The translations under genes and the position numbers were made by a program. Source: Peribacillus loiseleuriae (GTDB taxonomy: Bacteria > Bacillota > Bacilli > Bacillales > DSM-1321). From it: 64,000 nucleotides of DNA. The notes below the pieces were generated by a model that was given only the letters and a program-made list of their open reading frames with translations, did not search any database and was not told the DNA's origin. Shown piece by piece: positions 35,923 through 46,655 of the stretch (the first letter of the stretch is position 1; every line of letters starts with the position of its first letter). The DNA lies in the NCBI RefSeq assembly GCF_001183985.1, contig NZ_LFZW01000001.1, positions 505,726-569,725 of the forward strand. Direction: 5' to 3'.

Positions 35923-36057
35923 TAAGATTCAATGGTAGAGTTGTCTTTCTAAAACATATTTGAATTAGCTATATAGACTATCTCCTTTTCTCACAATTCA
36001 GGGGGACGGAACATTACAGTCTGTTAAAGCGGCATCAAATGAGAATGGTGATAATGG

Positions 36058-36771
36058 ATGAAACATAATAAATTCATGAAAATATATGAAAATATAGCAA
36101 GTCAAATTAGAGATGGTCGAATTGAAGGTGGGACATTGCTGCCTTCTGAAAATGAGTTAGCTGATTCATACGCCGCTTCAAGAGAAACCATCCGTAAAGC
36201 ATTAAAAATGCTTTCTGAAGACGGCTACATTCATAAAGTACAGGGAAAAGGCTCGATTGTTCTCGATGTGTCAAAGTTTGATTTCCCGATTTCAGGACTC
36301 GTCAGTTTTAAAGAGCTTTCGAAAAAAATGGGTCAGCGCGCCAGAACCTTTGTCGAAGAGCTTGAAAAGATAAAGCCCAATCATGATCTCAGCGATAAAA
36401 TGAAGCTTGGGAAAGATGAGTTATTCTGGAAAATTAGCCGTGTCAGAGAAATTGATGGTGAGCGAATCATCTTAGATAAGGACTTTCTCCTGGAAAAATA
36501 TGTCCCCTCCCTTACGAAAGAAATTTGCCAAGACTCCATATACGAATATCTTGAAGGGGAATTAGGACTTACCATCTCTTTTGCAAAAAAAGAAATCACG
36601 ATCGAAGAACCGTCAAAGGAAGATCACCGCTATTTGGACTTAGAAGGCTTTCATAATATCGTAGTAGTTAAAAACTATGTGTACTTGGATGATGCCAGCA
36701 TAATTCAATATACCGAATCGCGCCATCGTCCTGATAAATTTCGGTTTGTCGATTTTGCGAGAAGAAAATAA
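36058..36771 (+). CDS. treR: Trehalose operon repressor (GntR family)
   Basis: A 237-residue GntR/HutC-type regulator. The winged helix is NIASQIRDGRIEGGTLLPSE followed by SRETIRKALKMLSEDGYI; the C-terminal UTRA domain binds the effector (DKDFLLEKYVPSLT, SIIQYTESRHRPDKFRF). The order treP-treA-treR is that of B. subtilis, where trehalose 6-phosphate releases the repressor. Its operators are the repeated ATGTATATACAAG sites before treP. GGTG lies about eight bases before ATG. Confidence 0.93.
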   Translation: MKHNKFMKIYENIASQIRDGRIEGGTLLPSENELADSYAASRETIRKALKMLSEDGYIHKVQGKGSIVLDVSKFDFPISGLVSFKELSKKMGQRARTFVEELEKIKPNHDLSDKMKLGKDELFWKISRVREIDGERIILDKDFLLEKYVPSLTKEICQDSIYEYLEGELGLTISFAKKEITIEEPSKEDHRYLDLEGFHNIVVVKNYVYLDDASIIQYTESRHRPDKFRFVDFARRK

Positions 36772-36835
36772 GGGAAAGATGTATGGATAGCAACAGCGTT
36801 ACTTTAGAAATGTAAACAAATAAATCTTATACTTA

Positions 36836-36872
36836 AACACATGGCTTTTTGAAAAGTAGCCATGTGTTTTTT
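36836..36872 (+). terminator. Terminator of the tre operon
   Basis: AACACATGGCT (36836-36846) pairs with AGCCATGTGTT (36858-36868), followed by a run of Ts. Confidence 0.9.
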
Positions 36873-37038
36873 TAGTGTTAACAACATGTTTGTACAATAA
36901 CGTACTTTCACATATCCAGTTTGAATGAAGGAATACTACTGTAGATTACGTCTAAAGCGTTTTCGAGAATGGACTCGTTTCATGAAAGTTATTTACGAAA
37001 TATTTTCCAATGATAAAAATATGGCGGTGGGGATGACA

Positions 37039-38520
37039 GTGAAATATAAAATCAAGGTATGTGTACTTCTTCTGTTAATATTCGTGTTTACTTTGGTTCA
37101 ATATGTGGAGAAGGCGAATGGGCCTGTTCTGGCTGCGAGTGGTAGTACATTCGAGCAGCAACTTCATCCTCTTCTAGCTGATGAAAAATTATCTGGAGCT
37201 GTTTTGGGCATTAGTATTCGCCAAGCAGCAACTGGTGAAGTTATCTATGAACATGGTGGAGATGTTAGGCTGCGCCCAGCTTCAAATATGAAACTGCTGA
37301 CAGCTGCAGCAGCACTTGAAACGCTTGGTGAAAATTATGTATTTAAAACAGAACTGTTTACAGATGGAGTAATGAATGGAGATGTTTTGACAGGTAATTT
37401 GTACATAAAAGGAAAAGGGGATCCAACATTACTACAAGCGGATCTAGACACTCTTGCTACAGTTATCAAGAATAAAGGAATTAAAACAGTTGTTGGCAAT
37501 GTGATTGGCGATGATACTTGGTATGATTGTGAACGATATTCTGTGGATATGATTTGGAGCGATGAAGGCGAATATTACGGTGCAGCCATTTCAGCATTAA
37601 CGATAGCGCCGAATGAAGATTATGACTCTGGTACAGCCATTGTTGATGTGACTTCAGGAATGAAGGTTGGTGAGGGAGCGACTGTGAAAGTCACGCCGCA
37701 AACGGAATATGTTAAAATCGTCAATTTGGCCAAAACCGTGGCGGCAGATGGGAAGAAAGAAATCAAAATCGTTCGTGAGCATCGTAGTAACACCATTACG
37801 ATAACTGGAACGATCCCTGTTAAATCAAGCCGGACGAGACAATGGGTAGCATTATGGGAACCAACTGTTTATACGACTCACGTGTTCAAAAATGCTCTGC
37901 AAGCCCAAGGGATTACGCATGTTGGGTTCGTAAAAGCAGGAAAAGTACCAAATCAGGCAAAATTGCTTGCAACGCATGACTCAATGCCGTTATCCCAGTT
38001 GCTCGTCCCTTTCATGAAGCTCAGCAATAATGCACATGCTGAACATTTGGTGAAGGAAATGGGTAAAGTTATTCATGGAGAGGGAAGCTGGGAAACAGGG
38101 CTTGAAGTAGTTGGAAATACCGTTCAATCGCTCGGAATGAACCCCACTTCGCTCAAGCTTCGCGATGGATCGGGCATATCTCAAATAAATTTAATCTCAG
38201 CTAATGAACTTACGAAATTACTATATGCTGTTCAAGCAAAAGTTTGGTATCCTGCTTATGTACATTCATTGCCTGTGGCGGGAGATAGTGACCGGTTCAT
38301 TGGAGGAACACTGAGGAATCGGATGACAAATACTTTTGCAGCAGGAAATGTGCAGGCGAAAACGGGGACGCTGGCAGCAACGAGTACCCTTTCCGGTTAT
38401 GTTACAACGAAAAGCGGCGAACGCTTCATTTTCTCAATCCTATTCAATAATTTCGTTGATGGAGATTCCATTACAAAAATACAAGATGATATTGTAGTCT
38501 TGTTAGCGGAGCGAGAATAA
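37039..38520 (+). CDS. dacB: D-alanyl-D-alanine carboxypeptidase/endopeptidase (peptidase S13, PBP4 type)
   Basis: About 493 residues from GTG 37039, which follows GGTGGGG and gives a normal signal-anchor (KYKIKVCVLLLLIFVFTLVQ). The active-site SxxK is PASNMKLLTAAAA, SxN is MKLSNNAHAEH and KTG is VQAKTGTLA, all in the usual order, with the long S13 insert between them. It trims peptidoglycan stem peptides outside the membrane. Upstream in-frame ATGs (to 36925) would add a charged N-terminal stretch before the signal. It is monocistronic. Confidence 0.88.
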   Translation: MKYKIKVCVLLLLIFVFTLVQYVEKANGPVLAASGSTFEQQLHPLLADEKLSGAVLGISIRQAATGEVIYEHGGDVRLRPASNMKLLTAAAALETLGENYVFKTELFTDGVMNGDVLTGNLYIKGKGDPTLLQADLDTLATVIKNKGIKTVVGNVIGDDTWYDCERYSVDMIWSDEGEYYGAAISALTIAPNEDYDSGTAIVDVTSGMKVGEGATVKVTPQTEYVKIVNLAKTVAADGKKEIKIVREHRSNTITITGTIPVKSSRTRQWVALWEPTVYTTHVFKNALQAQGITHVGFVKAGKVPNQAKLLATHDSMPLSQLLVPFMKLSNNAHAEHLVKEMGKVIHGEGSWETGLEVVGNTVQSLGMNPTSLKLRDGSGISQINLISANELTKLLYAVQAKVWYPAYVHSLPVAGDSDRFIGGTLRNRMTNTFAAGNVQAKTGTLAATSTLSGYVTTKSGERFIFSILFNNFVDGDSITKIQDDIVVLLAERE

Positions 38521-38658
38521 GTTTGACTGGCGCACAGATATGCTGGGTTATTTTGGTGTGAGGAACAGGCGGGATAGAAAAATTCAATTTTTCCACGCGA
38601 TAAATTAGAAACCCTTTCAAGAGTTACCCGTAAATAATAGATGGAAGGGGGAGTTAGA

Positions 38659-39177
38659 ATGGATCATCAAATTCTATTTTTAAACGATAATTTTTTCTCT
38701 TCAGGAACAACCATTATTTATGATGAAAATAAGACACAAGTGGGAGAACTGGATTTAAAGAGTGCTTTTTCTTCAAGTGTAGATGTGTTGAATCAGACAG
38801 GAAGTGTCATTGTTAGTGGAAAGTTTCGAACACTTCGTAATAGATGGGTCGTAACAGATTATGATCAAAATGAGCTAGGAGAATTACGTCAAAGATTTGC
38901 TTTCTTCTCTAAAAAATATGAATATGACGCAGGTAAACGGGGAGTGTATGAGATTAAGTCTGAAGCTTTTTCCCGCCAATATGAGATCTATGATAGTCAA
39001 TCCAAGCTTCTAGTAAAGTTTGAAAAAGTGAGCGGATTTTTCTCATCAGCGGCGTATCGCTTGAGCTCATATGAGACATCCATGCCGGCTTGGGAATGGA
39101 TTGCGGTCGTGATGGGAGTGAATGCGATAATAAAACGAAATAACAGCGCGGCGGCTAATAGTGGTGGTGCTACGTAA
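38659..39177 (+). CDS. LURP-one-related/Tubby-like protein
   Basis: A 172-residue protein built of repeated beta strands, resembling the LURP-one/Tubby C-like family seen in many bacilli (FLNDNFFSSGTTIIYDENKT; GSVIVSGKFRTLRNRWVV; AFSRQYEIYDSQSKLLVKFE). ATG 38659 follows GGAAGGGGGAG; an upstream ATG overlaps that site. A weak hydrophobic segment near the C terminus (AWEWIAVVMGVNAII) may touch the membrane. No defined function; a lipid-binding or scramblase-like role has been suggested for relatives. Confidence 0.65.
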   Translation: MDHQILFLNDNFFSSGTTIIYDENKTQVGELDLKSAFSSSVDVLNQTGSVIVSGKFRTLRNRWVVTDYDQNELGELRQRFAFFSKKYEYDAGKRGVYEIKSEAFSRQYEIYDSQSKLLVKFEKVSGFFSSAAYRLSSYETSMPAWEWIAVVMGVNAIIKRNNSAAANSGGAT

Positions 39178-39323
39178 TGAAGCCAGGCCGGAAGAGAGGG
39201 ATAGTTAGAGCTTTGAGATCCTACATTCCTCTCTCTAAATTTGCCGAAAACCATTATATTCTGCAATATTAATAGGAGAACCTGTAATCTTCAACGTGTT
39301 AATTAAAAAATAATACTAGAAGT

Positions 39324-39494
39324 TGTTCAAAAAGTCCGGTAAAAAAGCTTGCGAATTACGTCATAGCTCATTAATGACCTTCTGTTAAAATCGCGCACGT
39401 CCTGTGCGCAACACAGAAGCCAGCACAACCTGTGCAAAGATCAGGTCCTCACGTCCTGGAACTTCTCGGCTCTTTTTATCCTCCTTTTTGAACA
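39324..39494. repeat. MITE-like repeat, copy 2
   Basis: A 171-bp element starting TGTTCAAAAAGTCCGGTAAA and ending CTCCTTTTTGAACA. It is homologous to 30023-30223, with a shorter middle. It fills most of the gap before pepD and ends 22 bases before its start codon, so it may supply the leader of pepD. Confidence 0.75.
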
Positions 39495-39516
39495 TGTACT
39501 AGAAGGGATGATACAT

Positions 39517-40986
39517 ATGTTTCAAACTGTAGAACAATTAATAGAAAATCCAGTATTTTATTTTTTTAAAGAGATTTCGAACATTCCGAGAGGATCTGGA
39601 AATGAAAAGAAAATCAGCGATTATTTAACAGGTTTTGCGCGGGAGCGGAGCCTTGAAGTCGTACAAGACAAGGCATTCAATGTCATGATTAAAAAGCCAG
39701 CTACTAAGGGATATGAAAATGCGCCGACAGTTATTCTTCAAGGACATATGGATATGGTATGCGAGTTGAATAAAGGAACTGTCCATGATTTTGAAAAAGA
39801 CCCTATTGAATTACGGATCGAGAGCGACATGTTGTATGCGAACGGAACGACGTTAGGAGCAGACAATGGAATTGCGGTTGCCTATATGCTTGCTTTACTT
39901 GATGCTGATCATATTGCACATCCTGCTCTTGAAGTGGTCATTACTACAGAAGAAGAGACGACGATGGGCGGCGCAATTGCTGTTGATCCGACTCACTTCA
40001 CAGGTGAAATATTCATCAACCTTGATTCAGAAGAGGAAGGGAAGCTGCTTGTCAGCAGTGCCGGCGGGATTTGTGGAAAGCTAAGCCTTCCTATTAATTG
40101 GGAAACTGCCCCTGAATATACTGGATCATACCGCCTTAGTATTGGGGGATTGCGAGGCGGACACTCAGGCATGGAGATTGACAAAGAAAGAGGAAACGCC
40201 AATAAATTGTTGAGCCGTATTTTATATGACTTATCAAATGAAATTGCATATCATTTAAGTGAAATCAACGGCGGCCTGAAGCCGAATGCCATTCCTAGGG
40301 AAGCAGAGGCCATTCTTGTAATTGAACTAGAGGCTGCTGAGAAGTTAACAATGAAAATAGATGAGTGGAATCGAATGTTGAAAAATGAATTACAAGCTTC
40401 AGACCAAGAAGTATATGTAAAGCTTGAAAAAGCCGCCTTTGCAGAAAAAGTATTTTCGAAAGAAACGACCGAACGAGTTGTACAAGCAATTATGTTAACA
40501 CCGACTGGCATTCAAAGTATGAGTATGGATATTAAAGGATTGGTAGAGTCTTCAACAAATCTAGGCGTTATCACGACATCTGATTCGGAAGTATGCTTCC
40601 AAAATGAAATTCGCAGCTCTGTAAGAAGCTTAAAAGAGCAAATTTTAAATCAAGTGAATGTCATTGCACAGACTTTAGGCGGGAAGGTTGAAACGAGTGG
40701 CAACTATCCTGAATGGGCGTATAATTCGAACTCGGCCATTCGTGAACTGTTTAAGAAAGTATATGAAAGGAAGTATGGCAAAAAGGCAGAAATCATCGCC
40801 ATCCATGCCGGTATCGAATGCGGTGTTTTCACTGAGAAGATTCCAGGCCTAGATGCCATTTCTTTCGGACCTGATATGTTCGATGTCCATACGCCAAATG
40901 AGCATCTTAGCATTCCGTCCACAATCCGTACATGGGAATATTTGCTCGCCGTACTCGAAGAAATGAATACAATTAAAGGTATTTAA
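39517..40986 (+). CDS. pepD: Aminoacyl-histidine dipeptidase (PepD, M20 family)
   Basis: A 489-residue zinc peptidase that cleaves Xaa-His dipeptides such as carnosine. Metal and catalytic stretches are VILQGHMDMVCE, GTTLGADNGIAVAYML, TTEEETTMGGA and FINLDSEEEG; the C-terminal metal ligand is in GPDMFDVHTPNEHLSI. ATG 39517 is about eight bases after GAAGGGAT; an upstream ATG is too close to that site. The length agrees with the family (about 485). No operon partner is seen. Confidence 0.92.
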   Translation: MFQTVEQLIENPVFYFFKEISNIPRGSGNEKKISDYLTGFARERSLEVVQDKAFNVMIKKPATKGYENAPTVILQGHMDMVCELNKGTVHDFEKDPIELRIESDMLYANGTTLGADNGIAVAYMLALLDADHIAHPALEVVITTEEETTMGGAIAVDPTHFTGEIFINLDSEEEGKLLVSSAGGICGKLSLPINWETAPEYTGSYRLSIGGLRGGHSGMEIDKERGNANKLLSRILYDLSNEIAYHLSEINGGLKPNAIPREAEAILVIELEAAEKLTMKIDEWNRMLKNELQASDQEVYVKLEKAAFAEKVFSKETTERVVQAIMLTPTGIQSMSMDIKGLVESSTNLGVITTSDSEVCFQNEIRSSVRSLKEQILNQVNVIAQTLGGKVETSGNYPEWAYNSNSAIRELFKKVYERKYGKKAEIIAIHAGIECGVFTEKIPGLDAISFGPDMFDVHTPNEHLSIPSTIRTWEYLLAVLEEMNTIKGI

Positions 40987-41134
40987 ATTCTTAGATTTAT
41001 ACAACGTATAAAATAGATGATGATATAGTTCTGGCAGATATATATGTAACAAATCCTCCTTATAGTCCAACCCTAAATGATAAGAGAAACATAAGATGAT
41101 CTCATAGCTGTACCTATATAGGGGGAAATCGACG

Positions 41135-41479
41135 TTGGCTCAGATTGGAAACTGCTGTAGTGAACAGCTGGTCGGTGTGAATGATGCATTATGTTTTACG
41201 ATTGATTTAGCTGATACGGCTACGGATACTATAGATCTTTGGAATAATAATACGACTTTTGTCATTAATGGAACAATCATGGTAGAGAACAATGGAATTA
41301 ATGGAGTTACAACAACAGCAACTCTTATGGTAAATGGAACTGCGGTTACTGGATTTACTGTCGGTCCAGGTGAGGCTATGTCCGTTACAATGAATAATAT
41401 AAACTCAATTGGACTGGTCGGAGCAGGGACAGGTACGGCAAGCGTTAAAGTTTCTTTTTCTCTAAACTATAAGTTCTAA
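41135..41479 (+). CDS. DUF3992 / Ena-like endospore appendage subunit
   Basis: A 114-residue protein starting at TTG 41135 behind AGGGGGAAA. The short N-terminal arm has two adjacent cysteines (IGNCCSEQ). The core beta-sandwich has GTIMVENNGINGVTTTATLM and ends SVKVSFSLNYKF, closely following the pattern of endospore appendage proteins (Ena, DUF3992), where Cys in the arm cross-links stacked subunits. The next gene is a BclA-like collagen protein, an arrangement reported for loci of L-type appendages with a collagen tip fibre. I infer a spore-surface fibre subunit. The match is by eye. Confidence 0.65.
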   Translation: MAQIGNCCSEQLVGVNDALCFTIDLADTATDTIDLWNNNTTFVINGTIMVENNGINGVTTTATLMVNGTAVTGFTVGPGEAMSVTMNNINSIGLVGAGTGTASVKVSFSLNYKF

Positions 41480-41483
41480 TTTT

Positions 41484-41511
41484 AAAAGAGGATGCATCAT
41501 CGTCCTCTTTT
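41484..41511 (+). terminator. Terminator after the Ena-like gene
   Basis: AAAAGAGGA (41484-41492) pairs with TCCTCTTTT (41503-41511). It lies between the Ena-like and collagen genes and may allow a high subunit-to-tip expression ratio. Confidence 0.75.
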
Positions 41512-41529
41512 GATTTGATCTTTATGTAG

Positions 41530-42807
<1,278 letters not shown>

Positions 42808-42861
42808 GGCTTGGTAGAACCATTGTTATGGATTAAAGGTGAATTTTATCATTTTTCGAAA

Positions 42862-43258
42862 GAAGACTCCCTCTTCAAGTATGTGAAGGGCGTAGCCCCG
42901 CGGTAAGGGGGAGATGAATTTCGGTTGGCGTGGCCAAAATGCTGCAGTATATTCATATCGTACATACGTTCCTTGGAAACTGAAGATATGAGGTTGTAGC
43001 AGGAAAAACGTCTGCTATAAAATCTTCAACGTTCTTTTGCCCCGCACTCACCGAAGTAGCGAAAACTAAGCAGAGTAGGGAAGTGTTGCCAACTTAAACG
43101 TATAAGTTGGCAACAACCGCAGGAGACGCCTAAGTCGCTGGTACTGCTAACCGTAGGTGCGACGGGGCTAGCCTGCTAAAGTAATTTTCGGATACGAAAG
43201 TGTTCGCAGGAATCCCACACTTCAAATTTCGTTAGAAATTAAGTAGTGGGTAGTTCAA
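42862..43258 (+). ncRNA. Orphan IS200/IS605-type right end, candidate omega RNA
   Basis: No protein gene is seen in 42808-43610. The stretch ends with a hairpin (43214-43250, CCCAC...GTGGG) followed by TTCAA, the layout of an IS605-family right end with its TCAA cleavage site. Upstream are CCGTAGGTGCGACGGGGCTA, TTCGCAGGAATCCCAC and a perfect 12-base stem GTTGCCAACTTA/TAAGTTGGCAAC (43085-43096, 43103-43114), features I associate with the RNA made from the 3' end of tnpB elements. No tnpA or tnpB is present in the window. The bases after 43258 would be the guide. Confidence 0.55.
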
Positions 43259-43610
43259 AGTAATGGATGAAGCCTAAATTGGCTACACCCACAAACCCAA
43301 TAATTGTAGTTTCATCCAAAGAAAGTAGCTGTTGAGTGAGGTTCCAACTATGCCGTTTTTTTCAAAAATGCTGTTTATGACAGAAGTAGTAGTCGCATCA
43401 GCTAAATCAACCGTGTAACATAGGGCGTATTTACAATTCCTATTTGATTATTAGATCAACCTACTGATGGAGCCAAGATTACTTCCCAAAAACGTATATC
43501 ATATATTCATCGATAGTATGTTTGACGGAGATGGGATTTGGCTCTTTGATAGGTATAATTTTTTTCTAGTTTTATCTTAGCGTTGTCTTAGAAGAACATC
43601 TGTCGTCATT

Positions 43611-44510
43611 TTATCGTTTACAAGGGTGGACGATATCCCCTTCAACTAATATATTTGCATTACCTAGCACTTTCACATGTTGCAGTAATTCAATTGAAAG
43701 ATTGATTACGTAATGAGCATCTTCATGTACGCTTGGCAGAAGAGTAGCGTGACAATGAGCGTTCTCAATTATACAGGCAATTGTTGTACCATTTGGTGCA
43801 CACAGGAAAAAACTTTCTTCGAAGAAAAAAGGAATCGGTCCTATATAACAGTTATCATTATAATGTTTGACACAAGCATATCCCTTTATTCTTAGTTTAA
43901 CTTTCTGAAGTAACATTGTTTTTCCACTTGGTAACATTACATTTCTATTTGTTCGCCCTGATACGCCTAAAACTTCTTCACATTCAATAATTTCATTGAA
44001 ACAATGATTTGTTTGATTTCCACATTGATCAGTAAAAAAGCATTTAACTTTTTTATTCCCCTTAATATTCTTTTTTTCTCCATCTAAATATGCCACTTTT
44101 TTATTTATTACCATATAAAACTTCCCTTTGATCCGGTGCTTAGAATCCGTTGTAATAGAAAGTGATTGAAGTTTCGCTATTGTAATGCTCTCTGACTGGC
44201 CATTAAGAAGGGAAAAAAGGAATTTATCATTTACAAAAACATTTATCATGCAATCATTCTTTGATTCATTTGAAATCCATACTGTACTCGCAATATGGGA
44301 AGGCGAGGAACTTTCCCAAAGTAATATAGACCCTTGTTTATTATCTTCAATGTAAAAGTTTCTGCATATTTCCTCTTTTATTATTTTTACTTTCTTTTTT
44401 ATGAATATAGGGTTTTTAACCCGAATAGTTGAAAGGTGAACAATCCAATCGAATACTTTTGTAATATTGATACAATGGGAATCAGGGTAAGTTATTTGAA
44501 CTTCAGACAT
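43611..44510 (-). CDS. Spore-surface-like protein with internal DUF3992-like segment
   Basis: A 299-residue protein that I do not recognise as a whole. Residues 75-130 (TVWISNESKNDCMINVFVN, then LLNGQSESITIAKLQSLSI) follow the strand pattern of DUF3992/Ena subunits. The C-terminal 110 residues (CVKHYNDNCYIGPIPFFFEE to ANILVEGDIVHPC) look like a second beta domain rich in Cys. ATG follows AGGGGGGA, and a SigK-like promoter lies upstream. It is convergent with the Ena-like and collagen genes across the IS605-type remnant. I infer a spore outer-layer protein, possibly an appendage anchor. Confidence 0.5.
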   Translation of the reverse strand: MSEVQITYPDSHCINITKVFDWIVHLSTIRVKNPIFIKKKVKIIKEEICRNFYIEDNKQGSILLWESSSPSHIASTVWISNESKNDCMINVFVNDKFLFSLLNGQSESITIAKLQSLSITTDSKHRIKGKFYMVINKKVAYLDGEKKNIKGNKKVKCFFTDQCGNQTNHCFNEIIECEEVLGVSGRTNRNVMLPSGKTMLLQKVKLRIKGYACVKHYNDNCYIGPIPFFFEESFFLCAPNGTTIACIIENAHCHATLLPSVHEDAHYVINLSIELLQHVKVLGNANILVEGDIVHPCKR

Positions 44511-44534
44511 GCAATCCCCCCTGTTCTATAGTAC

Positions 44535-44561
44535 TAATTTATGAATGTTTTCTTAATTGGT
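44535..44561 (-). promoter_or_regulatory. SigK-like promoter
   Basis: On the minus strand AC, 16 bases, then CATAAATTA fits the mother-cell sigma K pattern (AC-N16-CATANNNTA). It lies about 35 bases upstream of the start of the 299-residue protein and supports late sporulation expression. Confidence 0.5.
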
Positions 44562-44907
44562 TTGCGAACTGCCTAAAAAATTATTATGTAAAGCCTAGTG
44601 CATCTAAAATTTTGCAGGAAGATAGGTGATGGGTAGTTAAGTTGTTGGTGATTATCGGTAAAATTACATTAAAGGTATGAACAAATTGAAGAACGATGTA
44701 AGAGAGCATCAAGAATATCCCAAGGAATTGATTTTTATACTTACTAAAAAAGTCTGATTGTGACATCAAATTACGTTTCTTCGCATAAGTTTCCCTTTTT
44801 TTATTCAGCTGGCATGAAGATTTCCCCATAAGTTGAACAGAGAAATAATAGAATCATGGCAATGTGGAACAATATCTGAAAAGCTAAGTGTTTAAGGAAG
44901 GGGTTCT

Positions 44908-45630
44908 ATGAAATATATTGTTTTGCTTTTCTTATTTTTAACGTCTGTACACCCATCACAAGCTTTCGGTCAAGAAGAAGTACCCATCTTGATGTATCAT
45001 TCGATAGATGAGTATCAAGGCCACGGTTCAAAGGATTTATATGTGACACCAGGGAATTTTGAAGAACAAATGATGTATCTAAAAAATCATGGATATACCT
45101 TATTAACTTTCGATCGTTGGCAAGATATTAAAAAAGTGAACAAACCCATTTTCATCACTTTTGATGACGGATATAAAAATAATCAGAATGCTTTTAAAAT
45201 TTTTCAGAAACTGAAAGACGAGCATTTTAAACCAGTGGGTACCCTCTTCGTTATTTCTGATTTTATCGGTCGTTCAAATCGATTATCAAAAATCGATTTG
45301 AAAAAGATGGCTGATTCAGGTCTTTTCTCGATTCAGTCACATACCGCTACACATCCTAATTTGACGAAAATCCAAAATTATGAATACGAACTTAAAAGGT
45401 CCAAAGAAAAAATAGAACAAATCACGGGTAAACCAGTCATGGCTCTTGCATACCCATATGGCAATTTTAATGACCATGTAGTGAAGGAGACGAAAAAGTA
45501 CTATCAATTTGGGCTTACAACAATCCCTGGGGCATTTTCTGAAAAGGGCCTGGAAAACGAACACTATCTACTCCCAAGAATTCAGGTTAATTATGCTACT
45601 ACGCTTGAAGAATTTGTGAAAGCATTGTGA
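44908..45630 (+). CDS. Secreted polysaccharide deacetylase
   Basis: A 240-residue NodB-type deacetylase. A signal peptide covers about 20 residues (ends SQAFG). Motifs are PILMYHSID, FITFDDGYKNN (catalytic Asp and metal Asp), SIQSHTATHPNL (metal His pair) and LAYPYGNFN. This is the short single-domain type that removes N-acetyl groups from cell-wall or capsule sugars. GGAAGGGG precedes ATG. No operon partner is seen. The 495-bp gap that follows holds only the promoter of the next gene. Confidence 0.9.
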   Translation: MKYIVLLFLFLTSVHPSQAFGQEEVPILMYHSIDEYQGHGSKDLYVTPGNFEEQMMYLKNHGYTLLTFDRWQDIKKVNKPIFITFDDGYKNNQNAFKIFQKLKDEHFKPVGTLFVISDFIGRSNRLSKIDLKKMADSGLFSIQSHTATHPNLTKIQNYEYELKRSKEKIEQITGKPVMALAYPYGNFNDHVVKETKKYYQFGLTTIPGAFSEKGLENEHYLLPRIQVNYATTLEEFVKAL

Positions 45631-46064
45631 GTAAAGTGAAAACGAATTGTTTGTTTTTTTATGTATCGCGGAAAGTCATTTATTGATTGGTGGGCTCCGG
45701 AACTTGGGGAGAAAAAATATCGATGAGCATCTGATCCCAATTAAAACGATGAAAAAGGTTCAGGTACTCAAACTGCATCATCTTATAAGCTGGCGGTGCG
45801 GAGCTGATTTTTGCGAAGCCCCGCCCCGTATTCACAAAGAACCCTTGCATGTGATACAAACCATGTAAAGGACCTATGATTTGAAACCTTTTAACAATTG
45901 GTACTTTGTTAATATCTATCCACTATAATACCGCAATTTGAAGTGAATCCTGCATCCTTATTTAATAATGATTGAAGAATTTACATGCGTAAATAAAGGC
46001 TTTAACCATGCTTTTAATTCGCCGCCTAGAGAAATTATTCCTTTAGATTGGGCAAAAGTCTATA

Positions 46065-46091
46065 CCGCCCTACTATAGATTCATACTCTAT
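46065..46091 (+). promoter_or_regulatory. SigK-like promoter of the Gly/Tyr-rich gene
   Basis: AC (46065-46066), 16 bases, then CATACTCTA (46083-46091) fits AC-N16-CATANNNTA. It is 36 bases from the start codon. Confidence 0.45.
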
Positions 46092-46126
46092 ATTGATTAT
46101 ATAAGTTTACGAGGAGGAAATATAGA

Positions 46127-46420
46127 ATGGATAGACAATTATATGGTGGTTATCCAGGTTATGGAATGAATATGGGGTATGGTGGTTATCCAGGTTATGG
46201 AATGAATATGGGGTATGGTGGTTATCCAGGTCATGGAATGCATATGGGTTATAGTGGTTATCCAGGTCATGGAATGCATATGGGTTATGGTGGTTACCCA
46301 GGTCATGGAATGCATATGGGTTATGGTGGTTACCCAGGTTATGGAGGACCTATGGGCATTGGCGGATATCCAGGTTACGGTAGTCCAGGAATGGGTGTCC
46401 AGTCTGGTTGTGGCTGTTAA
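46127..46420 (+). CDS. Gly/Tyr/Met-rich repeat protein, probable spore coat component
   Basis: A 97-residue protein almost wholly made of a 12-residue repeat, GYPGYGMNMGYG, in which later copies change to GYPGHGMHMGYG, ending QSGCGC. AGGAGG is placed well before ATG. Tyr- and Gly-rich repeats of this kind are common in small coat and crust proteins cross-linked in the spore coat. The Met/His-rich copies could also bind copper. The SigK-like promoter supports the coat idea. No family name can be given. Confidence 0.7.
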   Translation: MDRQLYGGYPGYGMNMGYGGYPGYGMNMGYGGYPGHGMHMGYSGYPGHGMHMGYGGYPGHGMHMGYGGYPGYGGPMGIGGYPGYGSPGMGVQSGCGC

Positions 46421-46469
46421 CCTATCTTAAACTAATCGAGTGGAATTTAATGTATATTATAAATGGAAC

Positions 46470-46505
46470 AAAATGCTCAGGCCTATTTTGGAACCTGAGC
46501 ATTTT
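46470..46505 (+). terminator. Intrinsic terminator
   Basis: AAAATGCTCAGG (46470-46481) pairs with CCTGAGCATTTT (46494-46505). Confidence 0.9.
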
Positions 46506-46655
46506 ATTGAAAGAGTTTGATTGATTTCTTACTTCTGCGGATGGTATGTGCAAGCAATTATTGAACCTTTTCTTATTCAAGTAGCTCTGCAGCATGTATC
46601 AATAACTTTAAAAAAATGTGTAGATAGGTGAATCATGAACGCAGTAGGAAATTGC

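Noticed and set aside
42862..43258. Retron ncRNA as an explanation for the structured region
   Set aside because: No retron-type reverse transcriptase is adjacent, and the terminal hairpin plus TTCAA fits an IS605-type right end better.
44584..44829. 81-codon minus-strand frame with a hydrophobic stretch
   Set aside because: No ribosome site at either ATG, no recognisable family and a composition near background; it may be real but cannot be supported.
45647..45868. 73-codon frame after the deacetylase
   Set aside because: No ribosome site, mixed composition and no similarity recognised.
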